Source: CAVVST01 sp963750995 (GTDB lineage Bacteria; Acidobacteriota; Vicinamibacteria; Vicinamibacterales; UBA2999). From it: a stretch of 64,000 bases of DNA. Each line of letters begins with the position of its first letter. Positions within the stretch are counted from its first letter, which is position 1. The position numbers and the translations under genes are program-made. Below the pieces are notes generated by a model. The model was not told the DNA's origin. It saw only the letters and a program-made list of their open reading frames with translations, and did no database searches. This document shows, one piece after another, positions 47,232 through 55,318 of the stretch. The DNA lies in the NCBI GenBank assembly GCA_963750995.1, contig CAVVST010000001.1, positions 783,205 through 847,204 on the forward strand. Reading direction: 5' to 3'.

Positions 47232-48203
47232 ATGCCCGGCCAGCTTCATGACTGGATCGCCGAAACGCCCGAGTCCATCGCGGCGCGACTGCAAGGAGCG
47301 CAGGAAGCGCAGCGGCAGACACGATTCACACTCGGGATGATGACCCTCATCTCGATGATGATGTTGATTCTGTCGTACAACGCCTATCTTTCGTTTGACA
47401 GCCGTTGGATCACTCAACTGGCCGAGGAACGTCGAATCATCGTCAGTCTTGAAGAGAAGGTCCCGGTCGAGGATCTCCTGACACATCAGGCACTTCAGGA
47501 TTGGGCCAACGCCAGGAACGCGACGATTGAACTTCTGGGTATCCGCGTGTCGGTGGATGATGCGCCCATCCTCGGCACGATCTCGCTGTTTGTGTTTGCT
47601 CTGTGGCTCGTGCTCGTCACACGTCGCGAAAACCACACCATCGGGTCCCTCCTCCGTGATACCGACACTCCACGCCCTGATGGCGACTCCGGTGTCCTGG
47701 ACGGGAGTCCATCAGCCGCTGACCTGCCAGATCTCTACTCCAACGGCCAGCGCTGGCTCATATTTCACACGATCGCGGCGAGCAATCTCTTCGTCACTTT
47801 CGATCGGTCAATGTCGCGCATTGAGTCACTCCGGGGCAAGAACGTTCTGATGAGCAAGCCGGAAGGCGTGAAGGGACTTCCAGGCAGACTGGGGCTGGCA
47901 TTTGCCCGCGACTTCTTCTTTCTGTTTCCTGTCGCGGCATCGCTCTTTGTCTTCTACCTCGATCGACTTTCGTACTTTCGATCCGATCCATTTGTTGCCG
48001 GGGCCAAACCTCTGGGAGCCGACGCCCCGCTCTATTTCGAGTCAATGGTCGTGTTCCTCGCGTGCTGGACTCCCCTGCTCGTTTCCTCCATTGCTGCGGT
48101 TCGGTATTCGAGAGGGACCGACGCCGTCCTGCGCGATTACGGACAGCGACTGCAGTCCGATCTCTTACGAAGGGACCCGCGGCCAACTCAAGTGGGCGCC
48201 TGA
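47232..48203 (+). CDS. membrane protein of unknown function
   Basis: This intact protein of about 323 residues has a predicted amphipathic N-terminus, a hydrophobic helix (FTLGMMTLISMMMLILSYNAYL), a periplasmic-looking domain with VSLEEKVPVEDLLTH, a second helix (ISLFVFALWLVLVTR), and a C-terminal membrane pair (FFFLFPVAASLFVFYL, VVFLACWTPLLVSSIAAV). The gene uses fewer GC-rich codons than its neighbours (many cgt, att, ttc, tac), which hints at acquisition or a special expression level. The ATG at 47232 follows gatgggggacaca. No family recognised. Confidence 0.65.
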   Translation: MPGQLHDWIAETPESIAARLQGAQEAQRQTRFTLGMMTLISMMMLILSYNAYLSFDSRWITQLAEERRIIVSLEEKVPVEDLLTHQALQDWANARNATIELLGIRVSVDDAPILGTISLFVFALWLVLVTRRENHTIGSLLRDTDTPRPDGDSGVLDGSPSAADLPDLYSNGQRWLIFHTIAASNLFVTFDRSMSRIESLRGKNVLMSKPEGVKGLPGRLGLAFARDFFFLFPVAASLFVFYLDRLSYFRSDPFVAGAKPLGADAPLYFESMVVFLACWTPLLVSSIAAVRYSRGTDAVLRDYGQRLQSDLLRRDPRPTQVGA

Positions 48204-48300
48204 ATCGGTACCACTCTTCGCCGAAGAGTTCCTGAGGGTTTACGGCAGGTGACGGGGCGAGGTAAAGTTCCGCAGCCCTGATCAAATCGGGGCACTCGAG

Positions 48301-49143
48301 GTGCTTATGAGACGCGCGAAGATGACCGTGTTTTCTTGTCTCCTGCTCATGGGAATGGCGACGGCCGTGGCGCAGAGCGCCGGCCAGGGCCGGGGTGGCG
48401 CCGCGCCGGGCCCTCTTGGCGCGGTTAACGCGCTTGGACAGGAGTTGAAACGCCCGCCGGCACCGACCGGTCCGATCCCGCGCCTGTCGGACGGCACCGT
48501 CGATCTTGGCGATGGCGTCTGGTATGGCGGCGGGTCCAGCGGCGACATCGCCACCGGATTACCGCCCGGCGAAACGCTTCCTCTGCTGCCGTGGGCGAAA
48601 GAGCTCCGTCAACACCGCACCGTGCACCAGGAAGAGGATCCTACGAACCTGTGCCTGCCGGCAGGAGTCCCGCGCGTCACACCCTATCCGTCCCGCTTCG
48701 TGCAGAACTACACGGTCAAGCCGACGCACATGTTCATCCTGTACGAGGGGACCATTCACACCTTCCGCCAGATCTTCATGGACGGACGGAAGCACCCTGC
48801 GGACCTCGAGCCGACGTGGTTGGGACACTCGACCGGTTCGTGGGAGAAGGACACGCTCGTCATCGATACCGTCGGCTACAACGACAAGTCCTGGTTCGAC
48901 CATACCGGAACCCCGCACACGGAGCGGCTCCACACGACCGAGCGGTGGACGCGGATCGACAAGGGCCACATGGTCAACGCGGTCACTATCGACGATGCCG
49001 GCGCGTTCTCGAAGCCCTTCACGGTCAAATTCAACGCAACGCTCGCGCCTCCCGGCGACGAGTTGATGGAAGGCTTCTGTCAGGAGAACAACCAGTTCGG
49101 AGTAGCCGGCGGCCATCAATTCCCTTCCCAGGAGAAGAGGTAG
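48301..49143 (+). CDS. secreted protein of unknown function, acidobacterial family
   Basis: This intact protein of about 280 residues has a signal peptide (FSCLLLMGMATAVAQ), a Gly/Pro-rich linker, and a conserved core: DPTNLCLPAGVPR, PYPSRFVQNY, FILYEGTIHTFRQIFMDGRKHP, PTWLGHSTGSWEKDTLVIDTVGYNDKSWFDHTGTPHTE. I recognise this core as a widespread secreted family of Acidobacteria and relatives without a reliable name. The start is a GTG at 48301 or the ATG at 48307. Confidence 0.72.
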   Translation: MLMRRAKMTVFSCLLLMGMATAVAQSAGQGRGGAAPGPLGAVNALGQELKRPPAPTGPIPRLSDGTVDLGDGVWYGGGSSGDIATGLPPGETLPLLPWAKELRQHRTVHQEEDPTNLCLPAGVPRVTPYPSRFVQNYTVKPTHMFILYEGTIHTFRQIFMDGRKHPADLEPTWLGHSTGSWEKDTLVIDTVGYNDKSWFDHTGTPHTERLHTTERWTRIDKGHMVNAVTIDDAGAFSKPFTVKFNATLAPPGDELMEGFCQENNQFGVAGGHQFPSQEKR

Positions 49144-49172
49144 GCCAATCGACGGCGAGTCTCGAGGAGCCG

Positions 49173-49193
49173 GGTCACACCCAGGGTGTGACC
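49173..49193. terminator. perfect 10-bp stem between convergent genes
   Basis: ggtcacaccc (49173-49182) and gggtgtgacc (49184-49193) are perfectly complementary. In practice the loop opens a few more bases. It sits between the ends of the plus-strand secreted-protein gene and the minus-strand gene, suitable for a bidirectional terminator. Confidence 0.6.
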
Positions 49194-49231
49194 TGGGCTT
49201 CGCGCCTGGCGACCGTCTAAGTGCTGCCGGA

Positions 49232-49640
49232 CTAGATAAAGGGCGAACAGAGCGTTTCTGGCTGCAGCTCGATCTCCGGCTCAATCCATTTCGGTGCGTG
49301 CTTCCTCAGATCATTCATAGGGCCGCTCCTGTGCTCGTGCATCCGCCGCATCTCGACGTCAAGGAGCGTCTGCCGTTCGACCAGCGCCTCGAGCAACTCC
49401 TCCATCGTCTGAATCTTCAGCTCCCCGATGAACATCTTCATGTCGGCGGTCAGCCTGGCGATACGTTCGTCGAGGCTGGTAAGCCTGACCATCAGGTCCC
49501 CCGCCGGCGCGACCGCTTCCCCGCGGTTGTTGCCGTGGTCGTGGCCTGGCGACGCGGTTTGCGTCAGCGCGGTGGCCGGGCTTAGTGCAATCGCTGCTGC
49601 AACGAGGACCGTACCAAAGGCAGCGGTTGGTGATCGTCAT
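49232..49640 (-). CDS. small exported helical protein, one frame break
   Basis: The reconstructed protein of about 136 residues has a signal peptide (FGTVLVAAAIALSPATALTQ), a His/Asn/Gly stretch and a C-terminal helical domain (MVRLTSLDERIARLTADMKMFIGELKIQTMEELLEALVERQTLL, with heptad-like spacing). A break near 49620 separates the first codons (MTITNRC) from the signal peptide. The ATG at 49640 has aggagg in front on its strand and lies 12 nt after the predicted sigma-54 start site. Divergent from the UspA gene and sharing its enhancer-like dyads. Family not recognised; a small periplasmic stress protein is plausible (inference). Confidence 0.65.
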
Positions 49641-49662
49641 GACATCCTCCTCATACGTGTGG

Positions 49663-49678
49663 TGCGAGACCGATGCCG
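49663..49678 (-). promoter_or_regulatory. candidate sigma-54 promoter of the small exported protein
   Basis: On the minus strand the sequence cggcatcggtctcgca has GG and GC at the exact -24/-12 spacing (8 of 12 fixed consensus positions). The predicted start at about 49652 leaves a 12-nt leader with aggagg before ATG 49640. The paired dyads at 49739-49772 lie about 95 and 115 bp upstream. Confidence 0.5.
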
Positions 49679-49738
49679 TTTGAATGAGTCGAAATCGCTT
49701 GTAACCGAATCCGTCGTGAAGGTTCCCGGGTCGCCAGC

Positions 49739-49772
49739 GGGAAACAACTCCCATCGCCGGGGAAAATTTCCC
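49739..49772. promoter_or_regulatory. paired enhancer-like dyads shared by divergent genes
   Basis: Two dyads, gggaaacaactccc (49739-49752) and gggaaaatttccc (49760-49772), have centres about 21 bp apart, two helical turns. They are about 85 and 105 bp upstream of the predicted UspA start site and a similar distance from the divergent gene. The same paired motif recurs at 56755, 57737 and 60237. Confidence 0.65.
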
Positions 49773-49823
49773 GGCCCGCGCAAAGGTCCCGTCGGGGCAA
49801 TGGTGAAATCAGTCGGAGTTCGA

Positions 49824-49839
49824 TGGTACGGACCCTGCT
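49824..49839 (+). promoter_or_regulatory. candidate sigma-54 promoter of the UspA gene
   Basis: tggtacggaccctgct matches TGGCACG-N4-TTGCW with two mismatches and exact GG/GC spacing. The predicted start at about 49850 leaves a 16-nt leader containing aaggaga, with ATG at 49866. Confidence 0.65.
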
Positions 49840-49865
49840 CACGATGAACGGTGAAGGAGACGGTC

Positions 49866-50787
49866 ATGTTCACGCGGATTCTCGTCCCGACGGACTTCAG
49901 CAAGCCTTCAGATGCCGCGCTGGCACACGCGAGGCGCTTGGCCAGCAACACGGGCGCGACGATCCACCTGCTGCACGTGGTGGACAACCTGTTTCTGCGG
50001 GCCGTGCTTGGCGACCCTCACGACTACGAGGCGGCGGCCCTGAGGCAGCTGCAAGATCGCGAGGCGGCTCATGCCGAGGACATCTCTTCCATCCTGGCGG
50101 TCGAACGGTCGGATGAGCCCGCCGACGAGATCACGTCGTATGCGCGGACGCACGGTATCGACATGATTGTCATGGGCACGCATGGCCGCGGGCGCATGGC
50201 CCACCTGCTGCTGGGGAGCGTGGCGGCGAGAGTGGCGCGCACGGCGCCCTGTCCGGTGCTGACGATGCCGCGACGCACCTCATGGCGACCTGAAAGGAAT
50301 TCGCATCCTCGTGCCGACCGACTTCAGCTCTTCCGCGGACGCGGCGCTGGGGTGCGCCCGGCGGCTGGCAGCAAGGCTGCGCGGTTCGATCCGCCTGCTG
50401 CACGTCGTCGATCATCCCGGAATCGGCGCGTCATACGGATCCGCACTGTGCGTTCCTGAATCCGCCGCCGGGCGTGAGGAACAGGTGACCAAAGCCAGGA
50501 CTGACTTGTCGCGCCGAATCCTCTGGGATCACCGCTCGCGCGTGCAGGTCACCAGCGACGTCGTGCTGGGTCCGAGCTCGGCCATGATTGCCGCCTACGC
50601 CGGCGACAACGGCTTCGATCTGATCGTGATGGGGACGCGGGGGCGCGGCGGCTTTGCCCGCTTGCTGATCGGCAGCGTCGCGGAGTCGGTCATCAGGACG
50701 GCGCCCTGCCCCGTGCTGACGGTGAAGGCCGGCGAGACGGTGGCCACGGCGCGCCTGGCCGAGGCGGCGGCGGGCGCCGTCGCCTGA
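49866..50787 (+). CDS. tandem universal stress protein (two UspA domains), one frame break
   Basis: The first domain (about residues 1-140) has FTRILVPTDFSKPSDAALAHARRL and the ATP-binding signature IVMGTHGRGRMAHLLLGSVAARVARTAPCPVLTM. The second begins IRILVPTDFSSSADAALGCARRL and ends VMGTRGRGGFARLLIGSVAESVIRTAPCPVLTV. Both keep the G-2x-G-9x-G(S) nucleotide motif. The frame breaks near 50290, and the second domain has no start codon or ribosome-binding site at a useful position, so I read this as one 307-residue tandem protein; two separate genes are the alternative. UspA proteins support survival under stress. It is preceded by a sigma-54 promoter and paired dyads. Confidence 0.8.
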
Positions 50788-50790
50788 CGT

Positions 50791-52156
50791 TCAGTCGACG
50801 CGGCCGACGTGCAGACCGAATTTCTCGATGCGGTAGCGGACCTGATCCCGGTTGATCCCGAGCAGCTGGGCGGCCTGCGTCTGGTTCCCGTTCGCCCGCT
50901 CGAGCGCCTGGACGAGGAGCTGCCGTTCGACCTCCTCGAGGTTCAACCCTTCCGGCGGCAGCTTGAAGGATGTGGCCGCGACGGAGCGTGTCAGTGTCGT
51001 GAAGTCATCGGGCTCCAGCCGATCGCGCTCCATCAGCAGCATCGCGCGCTCGATCGCGTTTTTCAGCTCACGGATATTACCCGGCCATTGGTACTGTTCG
51101 AGCAGCTTCATCGCCTCGACCGTCACACCGCGCACCTTCTTCCGGAACTCCCGGTTGTAGCGGTCGATGTAGTACCGACGTGAGCAGCGGGACGTCACCG
51201 CGGCGCTCGCGGAGCGGCGGCAGCGAGACCGGCATGACCTGAAGCCGATAAAACAGGTCTTCACGGAACTTGCCTGCCTTGACGTCTTCTTCGAGATCGC
51301 GGTTCGTCGCCGCGACGACCCGAACGTCGACGCGGATGTCGGCGAGGCCCCCAACCCGCTTGAACGTTTTCTCTTCGAGAAACCGCAGCAGCTTCGCCTG
51401 GAGACCGAGCGTCATCTCCCCGATCTCGTCCAGAAACAGCGTGCCGCCATCCGCAGTCTCGAACAGCCCGCGCTTCTGCTGCCGGGCGTCGGTGAACGCG
51501 CCGCGCTCGTGGCCGAACAACTCGCTCTCGAGCAGCTGTTCGGGAAGCGCCGAGCAGGTAATGTTGACGAAGGCACGGCTCGCGCGGTCGCTGGTGAAAT
51601 GAATGGCCTTGGCGGCGAGGTCTTTGCCGGTTCCGGTTTCGCCGGTGAGCAGCACGGTCGACGCGCGGCTGCTCGCAATACGGCCGAGCAGCGATTTGAC
51701 GCGCTCCATCGCGGGAGAGGCGCCAATGATGGCGTCGAGGCCGAATTCCTGTCCCTGGCTGCTGCGGAGCGCACGAACCTCGCGCCGAAGGTGGCTGGTT
51801 TCGAGCGCCTTCTCGACCAGGATCGCCACTTCGTCGAGATTGAACGGCTTGTTGACGTAATGGTACGCCCCAAGCCGCATCGCCTCGACCGCGTTCTCCA
51901 CCGTCGAGAAGGCGGTTATCAGGATCACGAGGATTTCGGGGGACGTTTCCTTGATGCGCTTGAGCACACTCAGGCCGTCCCCATCCGGCAGCTTGAAATC
52001 GAGGAGCACGAGGTCGAGCTCGGGGCTCAGCTGCTCGAGCGCCTCGCCGGCGGTCCCAGCCTCGAGGATGCGATAGCCTTCCTTGTCGAGCCGCTCGCGC
52101 AGGGACCAGCGGACGAGCGGCTCGTCGTCGACAATCAGCACGGTGGCCGCGGACAC
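50791..52156 (-). CDS. NtrC-family sigma-54 response regulator, copy 1, one frame break
   Basis: This regulator of about 455 residues has a receiver (VLIVDDEPLVRWSL; phosphoacceptor in VLLDFKLPDGDGL; LITAFST; YVNKPFN), an AAA+ core (GETGTGKDLAAKAIH, ELFGHERGAFTDARQQ, GGTLFLDEIGE) and a Fis-type HTH (NQTQAAQLLGINRDQVRYRIEKFGL). The sigma-54 loop is GAFTDA, one residue from the standard GAFTGA. A break falls near 51180, after the arginine-finger region. The GTG start at 52156 is 29 bp from the divergent PAS kinase start, so the two form a typical kinase-regulator pair. It is a close paralogue of the gene at 55319, with a nearly identical DNA-recognition helix. Confidence 0.9.
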
Positions 52157-52185
52157 GTGGTCAAGTATACAAACGAAGACTGCTC

Positions 52186-53256
52186 ATGCCTGTCACCGAT
52201 CTCGATCAGCTCGCGGATCTGAAGCGCGCCATCGATCACGCGGCGATTGTCGCCACCACCGACGTGGGCGGGCGGATCACGTATGTCAACGACAAATTCT
52301 GCGAGATTTCCAAGTATTCACGCGTCGAGCTGCTCGGTCAGGACCACCGCATCATCAACTCCGGCTACCACCCGAAATCGTTCATGAGAGATCTCTGGCG
52401 AACCATTGCCAGCGGACAGGTCTGGCACGGAGAGATCCGCAACCGGGCGAAGGACGGCACCTTTTACTGGGTGGACACCACCATCGTCCCGTTCATGAAC
52501 GAGCGTGGGAAGCCGTATCAGTACATCGCCATCCGCGCCGACATCACCGCACGCAAGGCCGCTGAAGAGCGCCTGGCGCAGCAGGCGGCGCTGGCGCGTC
52601 TCGGCCAGATGGCAGCGGTGGTGGCGCACGAAGTGCGCAACCCGCTGGCCGGTATCAAGGGCGCGATGCAGGTACTCATGGGACGACGGGCCGGCGGCGA
52701 TCCGGATTGGCTGATCATGCGCGAGGTGGTTGCGCGAATCGATTCACTCGGCGACCTGGTCAACGACCTGATGGTGTTTGCGCGCCCCAGTCCGCCGCAT
52801 CCGTCCACCTTCCCCCTGCGGTCGCTGCTGCAGGAGGCGATCGACGCGGTGCACCGCGATCCAATTGCGTCGACGGTGGATGTGACGCTCGAAGGCGCGG
52901 ATGTGCTGGTGACGGCGGATGCGCCGATGATTCGGGCGGCGATGTTGAATCTCCTGCTGAATGCCGCCCAGGCGATGGACGGCCACGGCTCGATTACCGT
53001 GTCCCTCACACATGACGGCGGCGAGTGCACGATTGAGGTGCGCGACAACGGCCCTGGCGTGCCGACAGAGATCCGCGATCGAGTATTCGAGCCGTTTTTC
53101 ACGACCAAGACCCGCGGCGGTGGCCTCGGGCTGCCGATCGCACGGCGGACGGCGGAACTGCACGGCGGCGCTTTGTCGCTCGCGTGTCCTGAGGCTGGCG
53201 GGGCAACCCTGACGCTGACCTTGCCCTGCCGGCCGCCCGAGGAAAATCGGCGATGA
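52186..53256 (+). CDS. PAS sensor histidine kinase, NtrB-like
   Basis: This intact soluble 356-residue kinase has a PAS domain (about 10-130; FCEISKYSRVELLGQDHRIINSGYH), HisKA with phospho-acceptor in VVAHEVRNPLAGIKGAMQ, and HATPase with MLNLLLNAAQAMDG, VRDNGPGVP and GGGLGLPIARRTAELHGG. The PAS motif is of the Aer/redox type (YHPKSFMRDLWRTI, VDTTIVPF), suggesting a redox or oxygen signal via flavin, but this is inferred. Divergent from NtrC copy 1, its likely partner. Its stop overlaps the DUF4389 gene start by 4 bp (ATGA). Confidence 0.9.
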   Translation: MPVTDLDQLADLKRAIDHAAIVATTDVGGRITYVNDKFCEISKYSRVELLGQDHRIINSGYHPKSFMRDLWRTIASGQVWHGEIRNRAKDGTFYWVDTTIVPFMNERGKPYQYIAIRADITARKAAEERLAQQAALARLGQMAAVVAHEVRNPLAGIKGAMQVLMGRRAGGDPDWLIMREVVARIDSLGDLVNDLMVFARPSPPHPSTFPLRSLLQEAIDAVHRDPIASTVDVTLEGADVLVTADAPMIRAAMLNLLLNAAQAMDGHGSITVSLTHDGGECTIEVRDNGPGVPTEIRDRVFEPFFTTKTRGGGLGLPIARRTAELHGGALSLACPEAGGATLTLTLPCRPPEENRR

Positions 53257-53854
53257 CGAACTACCCGGTGACCATCACGATCGCCCCACAGACCGGGCCG
53301 CGCAACCGGCTGACGACCGCGCTGCGGCCTATCCTGGCCATTCCGCATGCGATCCTCTCGGGACCTGTGTACTGGTCGTCGCGAACCGGCGGCGTCGGCT
53401 TGCTGGGCGCCGCGGCATATGTCATGGCGATTGTCAGCTGGTTCACACTGCTCGTGAGGGGCGAGCAGTTCGCTGGCATCCGGGAGTTTTGCCTGGTACT
53501 ACCTGCGATGGCGGACGCGTGCACTGGCGTACATGGCCCTGTTCGTCGACTCATACCCGCCCTTCGGCGACCAGCCCTATCCCGCCACCATCGAGGTCGG
53601 CGAGCCGCTCCAGCCACGCGACACGGCGACGATCGCGGTGCGACTGATCCTCGCCCTTCCGCATCTCGTCATGCTCTGCGTCCTGTTGCTCGGATGGCTG
53701 GTCACGACGGTGATCGCGTGGTTTGCGATCCTGTTCACCAGGTCATATCCACCGTCGCTGTTGACGTTCGGCATCGGGGTGATGCGGTGGGCGCTGCGCG
53801 TGGAAGCCTACCTGCTCCTGCTCGTCGACGAGTATCCGCCGTTTGCGCTCGACT
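53253..53854 (+). pseudogene. DUF4389 membrane protein, 3' end replaced by transposase sequence
   Basis: This DUF4389 protein (TNYPVTITIAPQTGPRNRLTTALRPILAIPHAI, then YYLRWRTRALAYMALFVDSYPPFG, a membrane pair, and VEAYLLLLVDEYPPFALD) has two homologous halves, as usual for the family. One frame break near 53500 joins the halves. The reading stops being DUF4389 exactly after ...gcgctcgact at 53854, where transposase sequence begins. The ATG overlaps the kinase stop. The last 136 bp (53719-53854) are duplicated at 58023-58157, where they also end at gcgctcgact. Confidence 0.7.
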
Positions 53855-54357
53855 GCCAAGTCGCCGTGACGGCGGCGCTTTGGACGGGCATGCGGGCCTG
53901 GATGCTGGGCGCGGCGCTCTATCTGCCCGAGGAGTGGCTGACACCCGAGGCGCGGCAGCGCGCGCGGATTCCCGCGACGGTGCGCTTCCAGGAGAAGTGG
54001 CGCCTGGCGCTGACGCTGCTGCGTCAAATCGAGCGGCCGGCTTCGAGGTCACCGCGGTGCTCGGGGATGCGGAATTCGGCGACAACGCCACCCTGCGCCG
54101 CACGCTGCATCGACTGAGGCTGCCCTATGCGCTCGGCGTCTCGTCGACGCTGACGGTCTTTCGCGGGACGCCACCCGTCGCGGTGCCGCCACCGAAGCCA
54201 GGCCGCAGCCGTCCCCCGTCGCGCCTCCAACTCACCGACGACCGTCGGCCCGAAGCGGTCCGGGCGATGGCCGCCGCGCTGCCGGCGCGGGCTTGGCGCC
54301 GCGTGACGTGGCGCAACGGGACGAATCGTCCATGGGCGCGCCCACTTCGCCGCGCTG
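53853..54357 (+). mobile_element. internal fragment of an IS701-like transposase gene (copy A)
   Basis: This fragment codes in the plus direction for CQVAVTAALWTGMRAWMLGAALYLPEEWLTPEARQRARIPATVRFQEKWRLALTLLRQI, then the AEFGDNATLRRTLH region and WRRVTWRNGTNR, with frame breaks near 54035, 54120 and 54340. It corresponds to 58611-59113 of the larger copy in inverted orientation, differing at roughly one base in ten, so it is an older, diverged relative rather than a recent duplicate. Both ends are cut: it starts after the DUF4389 junction and ends at the first 177-bp repeat. Confidence 0.8.
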
Positions 54358-54377
54358 AGCGCGCCGTTCACAAGTAC

Positions 54378-55299
54378 GTAGTGGCCGCCTTCAGGCGGAC
54401 CCGAAAAAGCTTGACCACGACGACACGACGGGCACGACGTTTCTGAACGGTTGGCAATCGTCGTGGGCGCCGCGGCGTCGTGGTTGGATTCTCTGATCTC
54501 GGGTCAGTCCGGCTAAAGCCGGACACCACGACACCACCGCGACGCCAGACTCGCGTAGTGTCCGCCTTCAGGCGGACCCGGAAGAAGCTTGAACCACGAC
54601 GACACGACGGGCACGACGTTCGAACGGTTGGCAATCGTCGTGGGCGTCGCGGCGTCGTGGTTGGATTCCTTGATCTCGGGTCAGTCCGGCCAAACCCGGA
54701 CACCACGACACCACCGCGACGCCAGACTCGCGTAGTGTTCGCCTTCAGGCGGACCCGGAAGAAGCTTGAACCACGACGACACGACGGGCACGACGTTTCT
54801 GAACGGTTGGCAATCGTCGTGGGCGTCGCGGCGTCGTGGTTGGATTCTTTGATCTCGGGTCAGTCCGGCTAAAGCCGGACACCACGACACCACCGCGACG
54901 CCAGACTCGCGTAGTGTCCGCCTTCAGGCGGACCCGGAAGAAGCTTGAACCACGACGACACGACGGGCACGACGTTCGAACGGTTGGCAATCGTCGTGGG
55001 CGCCGCGGCGTCGTGGTTGGATTCCTTGATCTCGGGCCAGTCCGGCTAAAGCCGGACACCACGACACCACCGCGACGCCAGACTCGCGTAGTGTCCGCCT
55101 TCAGGCGGACCCGGAAGAAGCTTGAACCACGACGACACGACGGACACGACGTTCGAACGGTTGGCAATCGTCGTGGGCGCCGCGGCGTCGTGGTTGGATC
55201 CTTTGATCTCGGGTCAGTCCGGCTAAAGCCGGACGCCACGCCTCTGACGTAGTGTGCGCCTTCAGGCTGGCCCGGCGCGTCCGGCTAGCCGGACACTAC
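54378..55299. repeat. tandem array of about five 177-bp units ending in a REP-like doublet
   Basis: Units start with gtagtg(t/g)ccgccttcaggcggac at 54378, 54555, 54732, 54911 and 55088 (spacing 177, 177, 179, 177), and a sixth, shorter, start at 55249. Each unit contains three palindromes: gtccgcc-ttca-ggcggac; a long arm pair accacgacg...cgtcgtggt; and gtccggct-aa-agccggac. The array finishes with a complete 51-bp doublet (55249-55299). Units differ at only a few positions. No protein-like reading is conserved, though the repeat gives open frames on both strands. It fills the whole space between the IS fragment and NtrC copy 2. Confidence 0.9.
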
Positions 55300-55318
55300 G
55301 CGCTATTCGAACACTGCT

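Noticed and set aside
50281..50310. Separate start for a second UspA gene
   Set aside because: In the right frame there is no ATG or convincing GTG with a ribosome-binding site before the second domain; a tandem protein with one frame error is simpler.
54368..55252. Several open frames of 70-164 codons on both strands in the repeat array
   Set aside because: They code for repeated copies of the same Arg/Pro/Thr-rich peptide and arise only because the DNA repeat lacks stops. No ribosome-binding sites or family match.
54378..55299. CRISPR-like array
   Set aside because: The unit is about 177 bp, repeated almost without variation and contains no 25-40 bp direct repeats separated by unique spacers; no cas gene is present.
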